A stretch of 10,306 nucleotides of DNA from Pseudomonadales bacterium (GTDB lineage: Bacteria > Pseudomonadota > Gammaproteobacteria > Pseudomonadales > DC-out160). The stretch covers positions 1 through 10,306 of the forward strand of contig JAESQG010000552.1 of NCBI GenBank assembly GCA_016765265.1, written 5' to 3'. The notes beneath the pieces are model-generated. The model saw nothing but the letters and a program-made list of their open reading frames with translations. It made no database searches and was not told the DNA's origin. Position 1 is the stretch's first letter. Each line of letters begins with the position of its first letter. Positions 1 to 5,940 of this stretch are shown one piece after another. Position numbers and translations under genes: made by a program.

Positions 1-1131
1 ATCACCTGCCGCCGTACCGGTACCATGAGCTTCCAACAGACCAATAGTTTGTGGCTTAAAGCCTGCTGCTTCATAAGCCCGCGTTAATGCTTTCACCTGA
101 CCTGCGGGACGAGGAGCGTAGATACTCTTAAACTTTCCATCACTAGAGGAGCCGATTCCTCGAATTACAGAATAGATACGATCGCCATCGCGCTCAGCAT
201 CGTTTAGGCGTTTGAGGACGATCATTCCAATCCCCTCTCCTACCATCATACCTTTTGAATCGATATCAAAAGGTCTAATTTCGCCATTAGAGGAGAAAGC
301 AGGTGTTTTACTAAAGCTCATATACATGAATATAGAGTTATCGGTACAAGCGCCACCGGTGATCATCATGTCACTGTGACCATCTAGCAACTCGGATACC
401 GCCATTTTCGCCGCGCTTAATGAGCTGGCACAGGCCGCATCAAGTACTGTATTAATGCCTCCCAAGTCAAATCGATTGGCTATCCGTCCTGCAATCACGT
501 TGCCTAACAATCCGGGGAATGAATTTTCTTCCCATGTGGCAAATGACTTTTTATACCGTTCTATTATTTGGTTTGCGTCTTCTTTTGACACACCGCTTTT
601 CACTAGAACCTTTTCTAACACCGGATATTGCAATCGAGCGCCTAATCCAGTACTTAGCTTCTGTCCACCACCAATACCTAACGTAATTCCGATACGGTCT
701 CTATCATACTTTGAGTTATCATCTATTCCCGCATCTTCCAGTACATCTTTAGCAACTACCAATGATAACAACTGGGAAGAATCTGTTATCTCAAGAATAT
801 TCGGTGGTAAACCAAACTCCATAGGGTTAAACCCTATATCGGGAATAAACCCACCTCGCTTACAATAAGTTTTATCTGGAACGGTGGGATCGGGGTCATA
901 ATAATCATCGATGTTCCAGCGGGATGGGGGCACGTCAATAATGCTGTCAACTTTTGCGTGGATATTATCCCAAAAACCATTTATGTTTTTAGCATCAGGA
1001 AACAAACTTGCCATTCCCACCACAGCAATGGGATTGCCTTGGATTCTGGACTGAATCCGCCGATCAAGTTGTCTTTCTTCAGCATCGCCGCGAGAATTGG
1101 CTGAATTACCTTTACCTTTATTTTGTGACAT
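1..1131 (-). CDS. pfaA: PUFA synthase subunit PfaA, N-terminal ketosynthase part (cut by window edge)
   Basis: This is the start of the large multidomain PfaA subunit, which with PfaB, PfaC and PfaD builds EPA/DHA-type fatty acids from malonyl units on tandem acyl carrier proteins in the cytoplasm. The 377 codons seen hold a short charged leader and a beta-ketoacyl synthase domain beginning near residue 34 (PIAVVGMASLF). PfaA-type signatures follow: YCKRGGFIPD, FNPMEFGLPPNILE, GITLGIGGGQK and WEENSFPG. The nucleophile Cys234 lies in DAACASS and the first catalytic His is His369 in AHGTGTAAGD. The second catalytic His and the expected MAT, ACP, KR and DH regions lie beyond the window. The start is an ATG with GGAAGG upstream. 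pfaR lies 88 bp upstream on the same strand with no obvious terminator between, so cotranscription is possible. The family call rests on recalled similarity to Shewanella and Moritella PfaA; a related secondary-lipid synthase is less likely. Confidence 0.93.
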   Translation of the reverse strand, partial: MSQNKGKGNSANSRGDAEERQLDRRIQSRIQGNPIAVVGMASLFPDAKNINGFWDNIHAKVDSIIDVPPSRWNIDDYYDPDPTVPDKTYCKRGGFIPDIGFNPMEFGLPPNILEITDSSQLLSLVVAKDVLEDAGIDDNSKYDRDRIGITLGIGGGQKLSTGLGARLQYPVLEKVLVKSGVSKEDANQIIERYKKSFATWEENSFPGLLGNVIAGRIANRFDLGGINTVLDAACASSLSAAKMAVSELLDGHSDMMITGGACTDNSIFMYMSFSKTPAFSSNGEIRPFDIDSKGMMVGEGIGMIVLKRLNDAERDGDRIYSVIRGIGSSSDGKFKSIYAPRPAGQVKALTRAYEAAGFKPQTIGLLEAHGTGTAAGD

Positions 1132-1134
1132 TTA

Positions 1135-1140
1135 CCTTCC
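1135..1140 (-). promoter_or_regulatory. Ribosome binding site of pfaA
   Basis: GGAAGG on the minus strand lies only 3 bases before the ATG. The spacing is tight, but it is the only good Shine-Dalgarno match there and it supports the chosen start. No other ATG in this frame fits the usual PfaA leader length. Confidence 0.55.
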
Positions 1141-1219
1141 CCGATGTCGTTCTTCGTGTTAGCGAGTTTTGTTTCAATTTAATATTTTTGAAAATCTGAT
1201 TTTTTACATGCCCTGCAGT

Positions 1220-1930
1220 TTATCTAGCCAATCTTCGTTGGTTATTAACATGTTCTGATATACAAGTATATTTGGATAAAAACTCTCTGTAGTTTTTCAC
1301 CAATGTTCTACGTAATTTAAAAGGGGCTGTTTCTAATGCACAAAGCATATAGCGTCCGGCAGCTTCAACAACATCATCATCAAAAAGATCGACATAGACC
1401 CATTGCCCTTTCGTTGCTGTTGCAACGAGTAAATATTTTTGTTTCGAACTAGCTATTGAGTCAAGTTCCTCAAAATTCGGTACTCGATTGACAGTGACAC
1501 TTACAAACCGATCACCCATTTCGCTAAGCGGTGAAGATACTCGGGTACTGTTTTTAATGTCATTTGTGTATTTGGCCTTTACATCCGACAAACGTGATAC
1601 ACCATGTCGTCTTAAACAACGGTCCAAGGCAGAACGCGACACATTAATATTGACGTGTTGTTTAACTGCTTCAAGAAGGGGGTCCAAGGATAACTGCAAT
1701 TGTATGCGAAGCTGCACCGCAACCCATTCTTCCAAGGGGGTCATGGTGGTTTGGAGATGTAAAGCCCTGGACGAGCAGTCTTCTACCGATTTTCTTTGTT
1801 TCCACTTTCGGACGGTAGTCTCGCTCACATTTAGTATCTTCGCTAAATGAGATACGGACATTTGGCTTTCTTGTATGAAAGCCCGCATTTGCACTGTGGT
1901 GGTAGCATTAACATGACGCCTTTGAACCAT
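1220..1930 (-). CDS. pfaR: PfaR-like regulator of the PUFA synthase cluster, derived from an IS481-type transposase
   Basis: The 236-residue protein has a helix-turn-helix at about residues 24-46 (SVSHLAKILNVSETTVRKWK), then a second DNA-binding region at about 66-114 ending in SRSALDRCLRRHGVSRL. Both match the N-terminal half of IS481-type transposases. Residues 140-221 resemble the start of the retroviral-type integrase core (KYLLVA..., WVYVDLFDD, APFKLRR), but the positions expected to carry the first two catalytic aspartates are Thr146 and Lys212. The protein ends before the third acidic residue. This fits a DNA-binding regulator rather than an active transposase. PfaR is the known transcriptional activator next to pfa genes in Shewanella and relatives; the call rests on the position directly upstream of and codirectional with pfaA plus recalled sequence resemblance. 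A weak GAGG lies about a dozen bases before the ATG. It could instead be a decayed transposase, though the intact frame argues against that. Confidence 0.75.
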   Translation of the reverse strand: MVQRRHVNATTTVQMRAFIQESQMSVSHLAKILNVSETTVRKWKQRKSVEDCSSRALHLQTTMTPLEEWVAVQLRIQLQLSLDPLLEAVKQHVNINVSRSALDRCLRRHGVSRLSDVKAKYTNDIKNSTRVSSPLSEMGDRFVSVTVNRVPNFEELDSIASSKQKYLLVATATKGQWVYVDLFDDDVVEAAGRYMLCALETAPFKLRRTLVKNYREFLSKYTCISEHVNNQRRLAR

Positions 1931-2629
1931 TTGACCAACAACCTCAATTACTCTTCACTCTATATTATTTTTATTCTGCAGAGCCTATAGCGCACACTTA
2001 TCGCGCTACAACGTCTTTCACGTACCGTCAATTTAGCCTCCTGGTATGGGCTTTAGCCTTAAACCAGAACCCTTAACCTGGACACTTATTGAATAGAAAA
2101 AGACGATAATACAACCAAAACCTGGTTAGCGATGGCATCTAACGGAAACACTACTAGGTTACAATGGCCAGCCCAAACAATCAACCGGGATTATCAATAA
2201 ATTTGTAATCCTACAATACATTAATACCCAGCTAATCAATACCTTAAAATGCGTTAGAGACTGATTCTTCCTTTGTTGGACCCAGCAATGCGCCAGGACA
2301 TATACATATCAGACTTGGAATAGCGAATTTTCAAGTTGTTGATCCAATTGTAAAAAATTAAAACTCCTATTACTTTCTCACTGCTTACTTTCGTAGGAAC
2401 CAGCCCGTTTAACCTCTTGCGTCTACTTAAGCTCGCCATTTTTTACATTAAGACACAAAGCCAGTTGGCAGCATTTACTTCGTAATTTTTTACTAGCCCT
2501 TAGACTATTTCCCTACAACAGAGACGTACTAAAACCTAAATCCATGAGTGAAACCAACCCTTAACCCAACACCCTAAATGCAGACTGAATCATGTCAACA
2601 ACTACAATTTTAACGACGACATCTTCATT
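1931..2629. other. Gene-poor stretch between pfaR and the membrane ORF
   Basis: About 700 bp with no convincing gene. The left end must hold the pfaR promoter and leader. The only sizeable open frame (2254-2439, minus, 61 codons) has no ribosome binding site and no recognisable family. At the right end, the frame of the membrane ORF stays open upstream of its first ATG back to a TGA at 2549 and reads protein-like (HVNNYNFNDDIFIMG). An ATG at 2544 in another frame would join it if one base were missing in the A/C-rich run near 2551-2560. No tRNA, clear terminator or insertion-sequence end was seen. Confidence 0.5.
1988..2008. promoter_or_regulatory. Inverted repeat upstream of pfaR, possible operator
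   Basis: Perfect 6-base arms TAGCGC and GCGCTA are separated by 9 bases, centred about 68 bp upstream of the pfaR ATG. An AT-rich stretch (AAAAATAATATAGAG on the minus strand) lies between this repeat and the gene and could hold a -10 element, though no good -35 is visible. The placement would suit a regulator site. Function is inferred only from position and symmetry. Confidence 0.25.
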
Positions 2630-2659
2630 ATGGGGCTAATCACAATGGGGCTAATCACA
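2630..2659 (+). repeat. 15-bp perfect tandem duplication at the start of the membrane ORF
   Basis: ATGGGGCTAATCACA occurs twice back to back, so the predicted protein begins MGLITMGLIT. The unit keeps the frame. The second ATG could serve equally well as a start. The duplication looks recent because the copies are identical. Confidence 0.9.
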
Positions 2660-3121
2660 TTCTTTTATGGGCCGCTTGTTGATGGATCCCATATTTGGGG
2701 AACGATCGCACGAACCTATGTGGACACCAAAGAATGGAAAGCGAGAAAGAAGTTATTCTTATGGTCACTACTTTCATTTCTAGTTGGCCCCGCAATTATT
2801 TTATTCCCCTATTTAGTCAATCTATTTATTGAATTGCCGAAGAGCGTTTTGTCGTGGGGTCTTCAGTTGTGGGTGATCCGGTTTCTTTTTTTCGTACTCC
2901 ATCACACCAACAAACAGCACTGGGGTTTTGTAGCAATGATGACGGCTCCCTGGCGCGAAAAAATCATGGAACCGAATACCTTTGTATACGCCGCTTGCCA
3001 CAAACCTGAGCATTCCGACAAAAGCAAATTAGCCAACGCCAGCAGTCGGGCTGATTCAGGCATTAATTTTTTCGTAAAACAGCGAGCAAGTCCTAATAAC
3101 GTTAACATTATCAGGCTCTAA
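2630..3121 (+). CDS. Small integral membrane protein, unrecognised family, probably truncated
   Basis: The 163-codon frame encodes hydrophobic segments at about residues 5-15, 43-67 and 75-90, with DGSHIWGTIARTYVD between the first two. The layout (xDGxHxWxTxxRTYxD, later a TM helix and HHTNKQHWGFVAMM) recalls multi-pass bacterial membrane proteins that carry a DGPH...RTY motif and a QHxGF motif, but I cannot name the family. Two features suggest decay. The frame is open and protein-like for about 26 codons upstream of the ATG with no start codon. After residue about 105 the hydrophobic pattern ends and the tail becomes polar and featureless, whereas such proteins normally have more helices. 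No Shine-Dalgarno site precedes either ATG, and a 15-bp duplication sits on the start. It is codirectional with the LRR gene 127 bp downstream. Translation is uncertain. Confidence 0.45.
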   Translation: MGLITMGLITFFYGPLVDGSHIWGTIARTYVDTKEWKARKKLFLWSLLSFLVGPAIILFPYLVNLFIELPKSVLSWGLQLWVIRFLFFVLHHTNKQHWGFVAMMTAPWREKIMEPNTFVYAACHKPEHSDKSKLANASSRADSGINFFVKQRASPNNVNIIRL

Positions 3122-3136
3122 TTGAGCTATAGAGCC
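3114..3136. terminator. Weak hairpin after the membrane ORF
   Basis: Perfect 7-base arms GGCTCTA and TAGAGCC enclose a 9-base loop and overlap the stop codon of the upstream ORF. There is no T-run on either side, so a rho-independent terminator is doubtful. It may be a transcript-end or stability hairpin, or chance. Confidence 0.25.
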
Positions 3137-3248
3137 AGTATGGCTGAATGGGGAGAATTACCTTAGAATACGGAATATAATAGCAGGACTATTTAAAATA
3201 CTGTAAATTGACAAGCAAATTTTCAGACACAAATGAGCGTACCGACTA

Positions 3249-3956
3249 ATGAGTTTTATTGATAGAATTAATCCTTTCGCACCCTTTAAAATTAACCGCC
3301 TAGGGGTATTAGTTAAGTACCGTGGATCTGAGACCACAGTGATAATTCCCGACTCAGTGAAGAGTATAGGTAAGGAGGCATTTAGGGGCCTCGGGGCGGT
3401 AAAAAGTGTGTTCGTACCTGATACGGTCACGGAAATAGGAACTGAAGCATTCTGGGATTGCCAGTCTTTAGAGAGCATTAACATTCCTGATTCCGTAAAA
3501 AGAATAGGCCGAGGAGCGTTTAGAAGTTGTGATTCTCTGATCAATGTTGAAATTCCAGAGGGCGTCACTGCAATCGAGTATGGGACATTCACTCTTTGTA
3601 GAACTCTGCAAAGTGTAGCGATACCCAAAAGCGTCGGGCGTATAGAAGGCAAGGCTTTTCAGTCGTGCCATTCCTTAGGCCAAGTTTCCATTCCTGTAGG
3701 GGTAAAGAAAATAGGTTATGCCGCTTTCGCAGACTGCAAGGCCTTAAGTCGTGTAGATTTTCCCGAAACGATTACCACCATTAGCGAAAAAGCCTTTATG
3801 GGTTGCAAGTCTCTTGCTACCGTGACACTTCCGGCAACGGTACAACATATTCGTAAGGAAGCCTTCTGGGATTGCAAAGCCCTCGACCATGTAAAAGTTC
3901 CCAATTCAACAATTAAAGCCACAAAGGCCTTTCCATTGGAAACACTAGAAACGTAG
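3249..3956 (+). CDS. BspA-type leucine-rich-repeat protein, probably cytoplasmic
   Basis: The 235-residue protein is built almost wholly of 23-residue repeats of the BspA/LRR_5 type, consensus V.IP.SV..IG..AF..C.SL.. . Eight full copies start at residues 31, 54, 77, 100, 123, 146, 169 and 192, with a ninth partial copy from 215. The first 30 residues (MSFIDRINPFAPFKINRLGV...) look like a beta cap and contain no signal peptide, lipobox or transmembrane segment, so the protein should stay in the cytoplasm; many BspA-like proteins are surface exposed. Seven of the eight full repeats keep a Cys at the same place, giving a cysteine ladder typical of this fold. Such proteins bind other macromolecules; no enzymatic domain or specific partner can be named. 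No strong Shine-Dalgarno precedes the ATG. The stop codon lies inside a hairpin shared with the convergent SDR gene. Confidence 0.85.
   Translation: MSFIDRINPFAPFKINRLGVLVKYRGSETTVIIPDSVKSIGKEAFRGLGAVKSVFVPDTVTEIGTEAFWDCQSLESINIPDSVKRIGRGAFRSCDSLINVEIPEGVTAIEYGTFTLCRTLQSVAIPKSVGRIEGKAFQSCHSLGQVSIPVGVKKIGYAAFADCKALSRVDFPETITTISEKAFMGCKSLATVTLPATVQHIRKEAFWDCKALDHVKVPNSTIKATKAFPLETLET
3339..3890 (+). repeat. Eight tandem 69-bp units encoding LRR repeats
   Basis: Eight consecutive 69-bp units each encode one 23-residue leucine-rich repeat. They have diverged strongly at DNA level, but some still match closely: the second and eighth share a GAAGC-TTCTGGGATTGC core. All are exactly 23 codons with no indels, so the array is under protein-level constraint. 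Confidence 0.8.
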
Positions 3957-3974
3957 CTAACGGGTTAGCTACGT
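3951..3974. terminator. Perfect hairpin between convergent genes, possible bidirectional terminator
   Basis: Arms ACGTAGCTAA and TTAGCTACGT form a perfect 10-bp stem with a CGGG loop. The LRR stop codon TAG lies inside the left arm. The hairpin sits between the convergent LRR and SDR genes, where a shared terminator is expected. The stem is only moderately GC-rich and neither side has a full T-run, so termination strength is uncertain. Confidence 0.5.
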
Positions 3975-3979
3975 CTATA

Positions 3980-4047
3980 TTGAATTGTTAACAACGTTGA
4001 ACTGTTAAGAAAATTGAACTGTTAACAAAGCTTAACGGTTAGCAAAC
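3980..4047. repeat. Four 17-bp imperfect tandem repeats at the end of the SDR gene
   Basis: Four consecutive 17-bp units start at 3980, 3997, 4014 and 4031. The first three are near-identical (TTGAACTGTTAACAAAG type, differing at up to four positions each). The fourth is more diverged (CTTAACGGTTAGCAAAC) and includes the last codons and stop of the SDR gene. This suggests that the gene's end was copied outward three times. Each unit carries a TTAAC- or TTAG-like core, so each copy offers a stop codon on the minus strand. Confidence 0.8.
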
Positions 4048-4862
4048 TTGAGCGAAGTTTCCACTATACGTTGATACGCCGTTGGTAAGAATCTCTGTAT
4101 TAGATCCATCGCTTGAGCGTCCTTTCCAATTAACACTCTGCGCTTGTTTTTGACAATTCCATTGATGATCGTATCGGCTGCTTTCGCAGGCGAGGTCATT
4201 GTGAATTTATCAAAATCCGCGATGAAGCTATCTTGATCCAATGGCAGAAGGTTCGAATCTGTAATGCGAGAAGTTTTCGCGATATTTGTTTTTATGCCAC
4301 CCGGATGAATAGTCGTACAACTCACATTACTACCACTAATTTCCAGCTCTTGCCTCAGCGCCTCAGTGAATCCTCTAACAGCAAATTTCGTCGCATTGTA
4401 AGCTGAGAATGTAGGACCGCTTATGATACCGAATAAACTAGAGACATTAACGATGTGCCCTTCTTTCTCTTGCTGAAGATAGGGTAGAAATGCTTTTGTA
4501 CCGTAAACAACACCCCAAAAATTAATATCCATGACCCATTCAAAATCTTCATAGCTCATGTCTTCCACAGTCGCGCTTAATCCGACTCCGGCGTTATTAA
4601 TAATAATGTTCACACCATCAAGATCTTTTACCACTTGAGCTGCCCATGCCTCCACGCCAGCTTTGTCTGACACATCAAGCACCGTAGAGGTGATCACTCC
4701 CCCCATGGACTCTACTATCTTAACCGTTTCCTTTAGCCCCTCTTCATTTAGATCTGCTGCTGCCACATGACAACCCTCTCGTGCTAATCCAATGGCTAGC
4801 GCTTGCCCCATGCCCGAAGCAGCTCCGGTGACCGCTGCCACCCTATTGGTTAATTCCTTCAT
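4032..4862 (-). CDS. Classical short-chain dehydrogenase/reductase
   Basis: This 276-residue protein is a classical SDR, a soluble NAD(P)-dependent oxidoreductase acting on alcohols or ketones. The cofactor motif TGAASGMG is at residues 12-19, Asp63 is in the LDVSD segment, NNAG is at 89-92, and the active-site set is Asn114, Ser142, Tyr155 and Lys159 (YNATK). The motif after catalysis, HPGGIKTNI, is also typical. Asp37 at the end of the second strand suggests NAD(H) preference by family rule. The C-terminal tail is longer than in 250-residue SDRs and carries a hydrophobic stretch near LIQRFLPTAYQRIV, a pattern common in SDRs annotated as acting on lipophilic substrates. The start is an ATG with GGAG 7 bases upstream. 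The gene is divergent from the GST-fold gene and convergent with the LRR gene. The substrate cannot be deduced. Confidence 0.93.
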   Translation of the reverse strand: MKELTNRVAAVTGAASGMGQALAIGLAREGCHVAAADLNEEGLKETVKIVESMGGVITSTVLDVSDKAGVEAWAAQVVKDLDGVNIIINNAGVGLSATVEDMSYEDFEWVMDINFWGVVYGTKAFLPYLQQEKEGHIVNVSSLFGIISGPTFSAYNATKFAVRGFTEALRQELEISGSNVSCTTIHPGGIKTNIAKTSRITDSNLLPLDQDSFIADFDKFTMTSPAKAADTIINGIVKNKRRVLIGKDAQAMDLIQRFLPTAYQRIVETSLKFANR

Positions 4863-5121
4863 AAATATTCTCCAGATAGTCTTTCAGTCTGTGGTCATTT
4901 TTAGCGTTGGGTTAATCTAGCACGACTTATCTCCCATAATCCCAATTGTTTTCGACTCTTTTTTAATAATAAAACTGTTAATGGTATAAGAATCCAGACT
5001 GCCTAAGGCCACCTTCACCGAGTATCGTATTAATTAACATTAAACCCGCAAAAGTGTAGACTCCAAAAGTATAGGCTCTTAATATTTCTAGGTTATTGCA
5101 TCTTAAAGGAGAAGAAATAGC
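4863..5121. promoter_or_regulatory. Divergent promoter region between SDR and GST-fold genes
   Basis: A 259-bp AT-rich gap separates two genes transcribed away from each other and must hold both promoters. TATAAG at 4985-4990 and TATAGG at 5070-5075 are possible -10 boxes for the rightward gene, but neither has a convincing -35 at the right distance. No strong operator-like palindrome was seen. Confidence 0.4.
5106..5111 (+). promoter_or_regulatory. Ribosome binding site of the GST-fold gene
   Basis: AAGGAG lies 10 bases before the ATG at 5122. It is one of the strongest Shine-Dalgarno matches in the window and fixes the start, since the next in-frame ATG is inside the first thioredoxin fold. 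Confidence 0.75.
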
Positions 5122-5880
5122 ATGCCAGGTATATTGAATTTCGCGAGTTCCTTTCTCGGTACTCTGTTGGCAGAAGGACGAGGCGTGTCTGCAACGAGAA
5201 ACCCAAATCACCCTATACTCCCTCTTGAGCTTTACGATATGGAAGGTTGTCCATTCTGTCGAGTGGTCAGAGAGGTTATGACCCAACTGGACCTAAACGT
5301 GATTATCTATCCCTGCCCGAAGAAAGGTACTCGCTTTAGACCTATGGCAGAAAGAATCGGGGGCAAACAGCAGTTTCCCTTGTTAGTCGACCCCAATACT
5401 AATAAACGAATCTATGAATCCCACGACATTATCGCCTATTTATATGAGTTCTACGGCGATGGCCGGACCGTGTCAAAAGTATCCACTATGGGTATTCGCA
5501 CACCTGCCTCTATCGCCATCAGTACTGTCCGATTGTATAAAGGTATTAAGGTTCGCAAGTCCATAGAACCTAAACAGCCTTTGATTCTCTACAGTTTTGA
5601 ATCGAGCCCATTTGCTCGCTTCGTAAGAGAATATCTATGTGAACACGAATTGCCTTACTTATTATTAAACGTAGGTCGTACGCAGTGGCAGGACTATGTT
5701 CCGCCACTTGTACGCCAATATTTATTGCCTGACTTTAAGCCCAACCACAAGAACCGATTGGGACTCACTGAACGGTCTGGGAATGTCACGGTACCCTATC
5801 TTATCGATCCCAATACACAAATCGAAATGGGAGAGTCCGCTGACATTCTAGACTATCTGAAAGAAAACTACGCAGTTTAA
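5122..5880 (+). CDS. Tandem glutathione S-transferase N-terminal (thioredoxin-fold) domain protein
   Basis: The 252-residue protein has two thioredoxin folds of the GST N-terminal/glutaredoxin kind. Domain 1 (about residues 34-112) has LELYDMEGCPFCRVV with the redox pair Cys43 and Cys46, the cis-proline Pro86 in FPLLVDPNT, and the glutathione-contact pair Glu99-Ser100. Domain 2 (about 153-250) begins LILYSFESSPFARFV, so the CPFC equivalent is SPFA and both cysteines are gone; it keeps cis-Pro225 in VPYLIDPNT and Glu238-Ser239. No all-helical GST C-terminal domain is present. Domain 1 therefore looks able to do glutathione-linked thiol chemistry, while domain 2 probably binds or scaffolds. Both domains share DPNT after the cis-proline, which supports internal duplication. 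The N-terminal 30 residues could be weakly amphipathic, with no clear signal peptide. It is convergent with the citrate synthase-like gene. Its substrate is unknown. Confidence 0.88.
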   Translation: MPGILNFASSFLGTLLAEGRGVSATRNPNHPILPLELYDMEGCPFCRVVREVMTQLDLNVIIYPCPKKGTRFRPMAERIGGKQQFPLLVDPNTNKRIYESHDIIAYLYEFYGDGRTVSKVSTMGIRTPASIAISTVRLYKGIKVRKSIEPKQPLILYSFESSPFARFVREYLCEHELPYLLLNVGRTQWQDYVPPLVRQYLLPDFKPNHKNRLGLTERSGNVTVPYLIDPNTQIEMGESADILDYLKENYAV

Positions 5881-5910
5881 CGCTTACTCGAATTAGAGAT
5901 TTACCGCGCG

Positions 5911-5940
5911 AATTTATTTATTACGAATTTATTTATTACG
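5911..5940. repeat. 15-bp perfect tandem duplication over the end of the citrate synthase-like gene
   Basis: AATTTATTTATTACG occurs twice in direct succession. On the minus strand the inner copy holds the last codons (R-N-K) and stop of the gene, and the outer copy is untranslated. A duplication copied the gene's end just downstream without changing the protein. Confidence 0.9.

Noticed and set aside
250..274. Near-palindrome with 9-bp arms ACCTTTTGA / TCAAAAGGT
   Set aside because: It lies inside the ketosynthase coding sequence over the conserved RPFDIDSKGMM segment. Codons for a conserved motif explain it.
821..837. Palindrome ATAGGGTT / AACCCTAT
   Set aside because: It is inside pfaA over the conserved GFNPME codons. 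No regulatory context, so coincidence is likely.
455..868. 137-codon plus-strand open frame
   Set aside because: It is antisense to the strongly conserved PfaA ketosynthase, with no ribosome site and a low-complexity proline/serine-rich product.
1488..1850. 120-codon plus-strand open frame
   Set aside because: It is antisense to the PfaR-like gene, whose translation has clear family structure. This frame has none.
2254..2439. 61-codon minus-strand open frame in the gene-poor stretch
   Set aside because: No Shine-Dalgarno site, no recognisable motif, and a stop codon just before the ATG. It may be a remnant but cannot be supported as a gene.
2592..2639. Short frame MSTTTILTTTSSLWG upstream of the membrane ORF, considered as a leader peptide
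   Set aside because: No ribosome site and no attenuator-like hairpins. The other frame over the same bases reads more like protein.
3096..3115. Possible integron attC-like core near GTTAAC
   Set aside because: The sequence does not fit the GTTRRRY core, no paired R'/R'' boxes are present and there is no cassette structure.
3208..3213. TTGACA, a perfect -35 hexamer before the LRR gene
   Set aside because: At 17-bp spacing the -10 position reads AAATGA, which is a poor match. Not enough to call a promoter.
4978..5286. 102-codon minus-strand open frame
   Set aside because: Most of it is antisense to the start of the GST-fold gene and the rest is intergenic; no family resemblance and no ribosome site.
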